Of a DNA stretch of 23,022 nt, positions 22,722-23,022 are shown one piece after another. The notes under the pieces are model-generated. The model worked only from the letters and a program-made list of their open reading frames with translations, was not told the origin of the DNA and did no database searches. Source of the stretch: Bacteroidota bacterium (lineage in GTDB: Bacteria > Bacteroidota > Bacteroidia > Flavobacteriales > Weeksellaceae); NCBI GenBank assembly GCA_023458535.1, contig JAEWYW010000009.1:1-23022 (forward strand), in the 5' to 3' direction. Both the position numbers and the translations under genes were made by a program. The number at the start of each line of letters is the position of its first letter. Position 1 is the first letter of the stretch.

Positions 22722-22750
22722 AAAGCTGCTCAATTAGAGTAGCTTTTTTT
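22722..22750 (+). terminator. Terminator after the second T9SS cargo gene
   Basis: AAAGCTGCTC (22722-22731) pairs with GAGTAGCTTT (22737-22746) with one G-T pair and an AATTA loop. It is followed by T's and lies 19 nt past the stop codon. Confidence 0.87.
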
Positions 22751-22772
22751 ATTCAAATTAAAGAAGAATAAT

Positions 22773-22804
22773 AACAAAAAAACCATCTGAAAAATCAGAT
22801 GGTT
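22773..22804 (-). terminator. Terminator of tRNA-Gln, abutting its CCA end
   Basis: AACCATCTGA (minus strand, 22804-22795) pairs with TCAGATGGTT (22790-22781) around a 4-nt T loop and runs into TTTTTTTGTT. The first stem base coincides with the last base of the encoded CCA, so the transcript ends right behind the tRNA. Confidence 0.88.
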
Positions 22805-22877
22805 GGTAGACCCACAGGGATTCGAACCCCAGATGACTGAACCAAAATCAGTAGTGTTACCGCTACACCATGGGTCT
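22804..22877 (-). tRNA. trnQ: tRNA-Gln(UUG)
   Basis: The gene folds as a full cloverleaf. The acceptor AGACCCA/TGGGTCT has discriminator A and an encoded CCA (22804-22806). The anticodon stem ACTGA/TCAGT encloses the loop TTTTGGT with anticodon TTG (22843-22845), and the T arm contains TTCGAAT. The T stem has two wobble pairs at its base, still a valid helix. It reads CAA and, by wobble, CAG. The gene has its own promoter upstream (22894-22923) and a terminator directly behind. Confidence 0.97.
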
Positions 22878-22893
22878 GTCCGTTTAGGTGGTG

Positions 22894-22923
22894 CAAATAT
22901 ACAACGATTTTATTTATTTGCAA
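22894..22923 (-). promoter_or_regulatory. Promoter of tRNA-Gln
   Basis: TTG (22921-22923), a 19-nt spacer and TATATTTG (22894-22901) match the Bacteroidota consensus in full. The -7 ends 16 nt before the tRNA 5' end, leaving a short precursor leader for RNase P. Confidence 0.75.
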
Positions 22924-22990
22924 GGCTTTTAAAAGGAAATTTTAAATATTTTTTGACAAATTTTACTTCGATATAAATAAACTATTAATT

Positions 22991-23022
22991 ATGAATGATT
23001 TATATTTTTCAATTAGAATTGG
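22991..23022 (+). CDS. Possible start of a gene running off the right edge (partial)
   Basis: An ATG at 22991 opens a frame without stop to the window end, encoding MNDLYFSIRI and part of an eleventh codon. Ten residues are too few to identify a family; the start is loosely like those of HupE/UreJ-type membrane proteins in related bacteria, which is only a hunch. The 90 bases ahead of it are AT-rich and hold the tRNA-Gln promoter on the other strand. Confidence 0.35.
   Translation, partial: MNDLYFSIRI

Overview
The window is an ordinary chromosomal stretch of an AT-rich member of the Flavobacteriia, most likely Chryseobacterium or a close relative in the Weeksellaceae. This rests on four things: promoters of the Bacteroidota form (TTG, about 19-20 nt, TAnnTTTG), almost no Shine-Dalgarno sequences, type IX secretion (T9SS) C-terminal domains, and signal peptides that all cut before a glutamine. 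No phage, insertion sequence, CRISPR array or defence island is visible. I do not think the window holds a previously undescribed system. The best leads are an uncharacterised giant outer-membrane protein, promoters that abut start codons, a structured 3' element and a degenerate repeat tract.

Layout. 1-147: end of an rRNA operon (5S rRNA and its terminator). 148-574: gene-free, with heptamer-like degenerate repeats and a structured element just downstream of mscS. 575-3973 (minus): an MscS-type channel and a TonB-dependent siderophore-type receptor. 4217-5272 (plus): a YdgJ/IolW-like sugar/inositol dehydrogenase, ending in a strong bidirectional terminator. 5333-8951 (minus): DeoD purine nucleoside phosphorylase, a Uup-type ABC-F ATPase and a membrane-anchored GH25 muramidase. 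In transcription order this cluster reads GH25, ABC-F, deoD. 9074-11007 (plus): type II NADH dehydrogenase overlapping trmD. 11210-13379 (plus): endonuclease/exonuclease/phosphatase protein, Lrp/AsnC regulator and deoC, closely spaced as an operon. 13443-14441 (minus): a tRNA-dihydrouridine synthase, divergent from a secreted protein of unknown function (14536-16071). 16266-20894 (minus): a very large outer-membrane beta-barrel protein followed by a secreted M48 metalloprotease. 21047-22702 (plus): two T9SS cargo proteins. 22804-22877 (minus): tRNA-Gln(UUG). A gene start runs off the right end.

Functional themes. deoD and deoC are two steps of deoxynucleoside salvage: phosphorolysis gives deoxyribose-1-phosphate, and after isomerisation the aldolase cleaves deoxyribose-5-phosphate. 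They sit in separate transcription units. The envelope is well represented (TonB receptor, giant outer-membrane protein, M48 protease, GH25 enzyme, T9SS cargo, MscS). tRNA biology is represented by trmD, dus and tRNA-Gln. Several genes have a TAnnTTTG element so near the start codon that it decides between alternative starts; three starts were shortened on this basis and one (4217) on homology.
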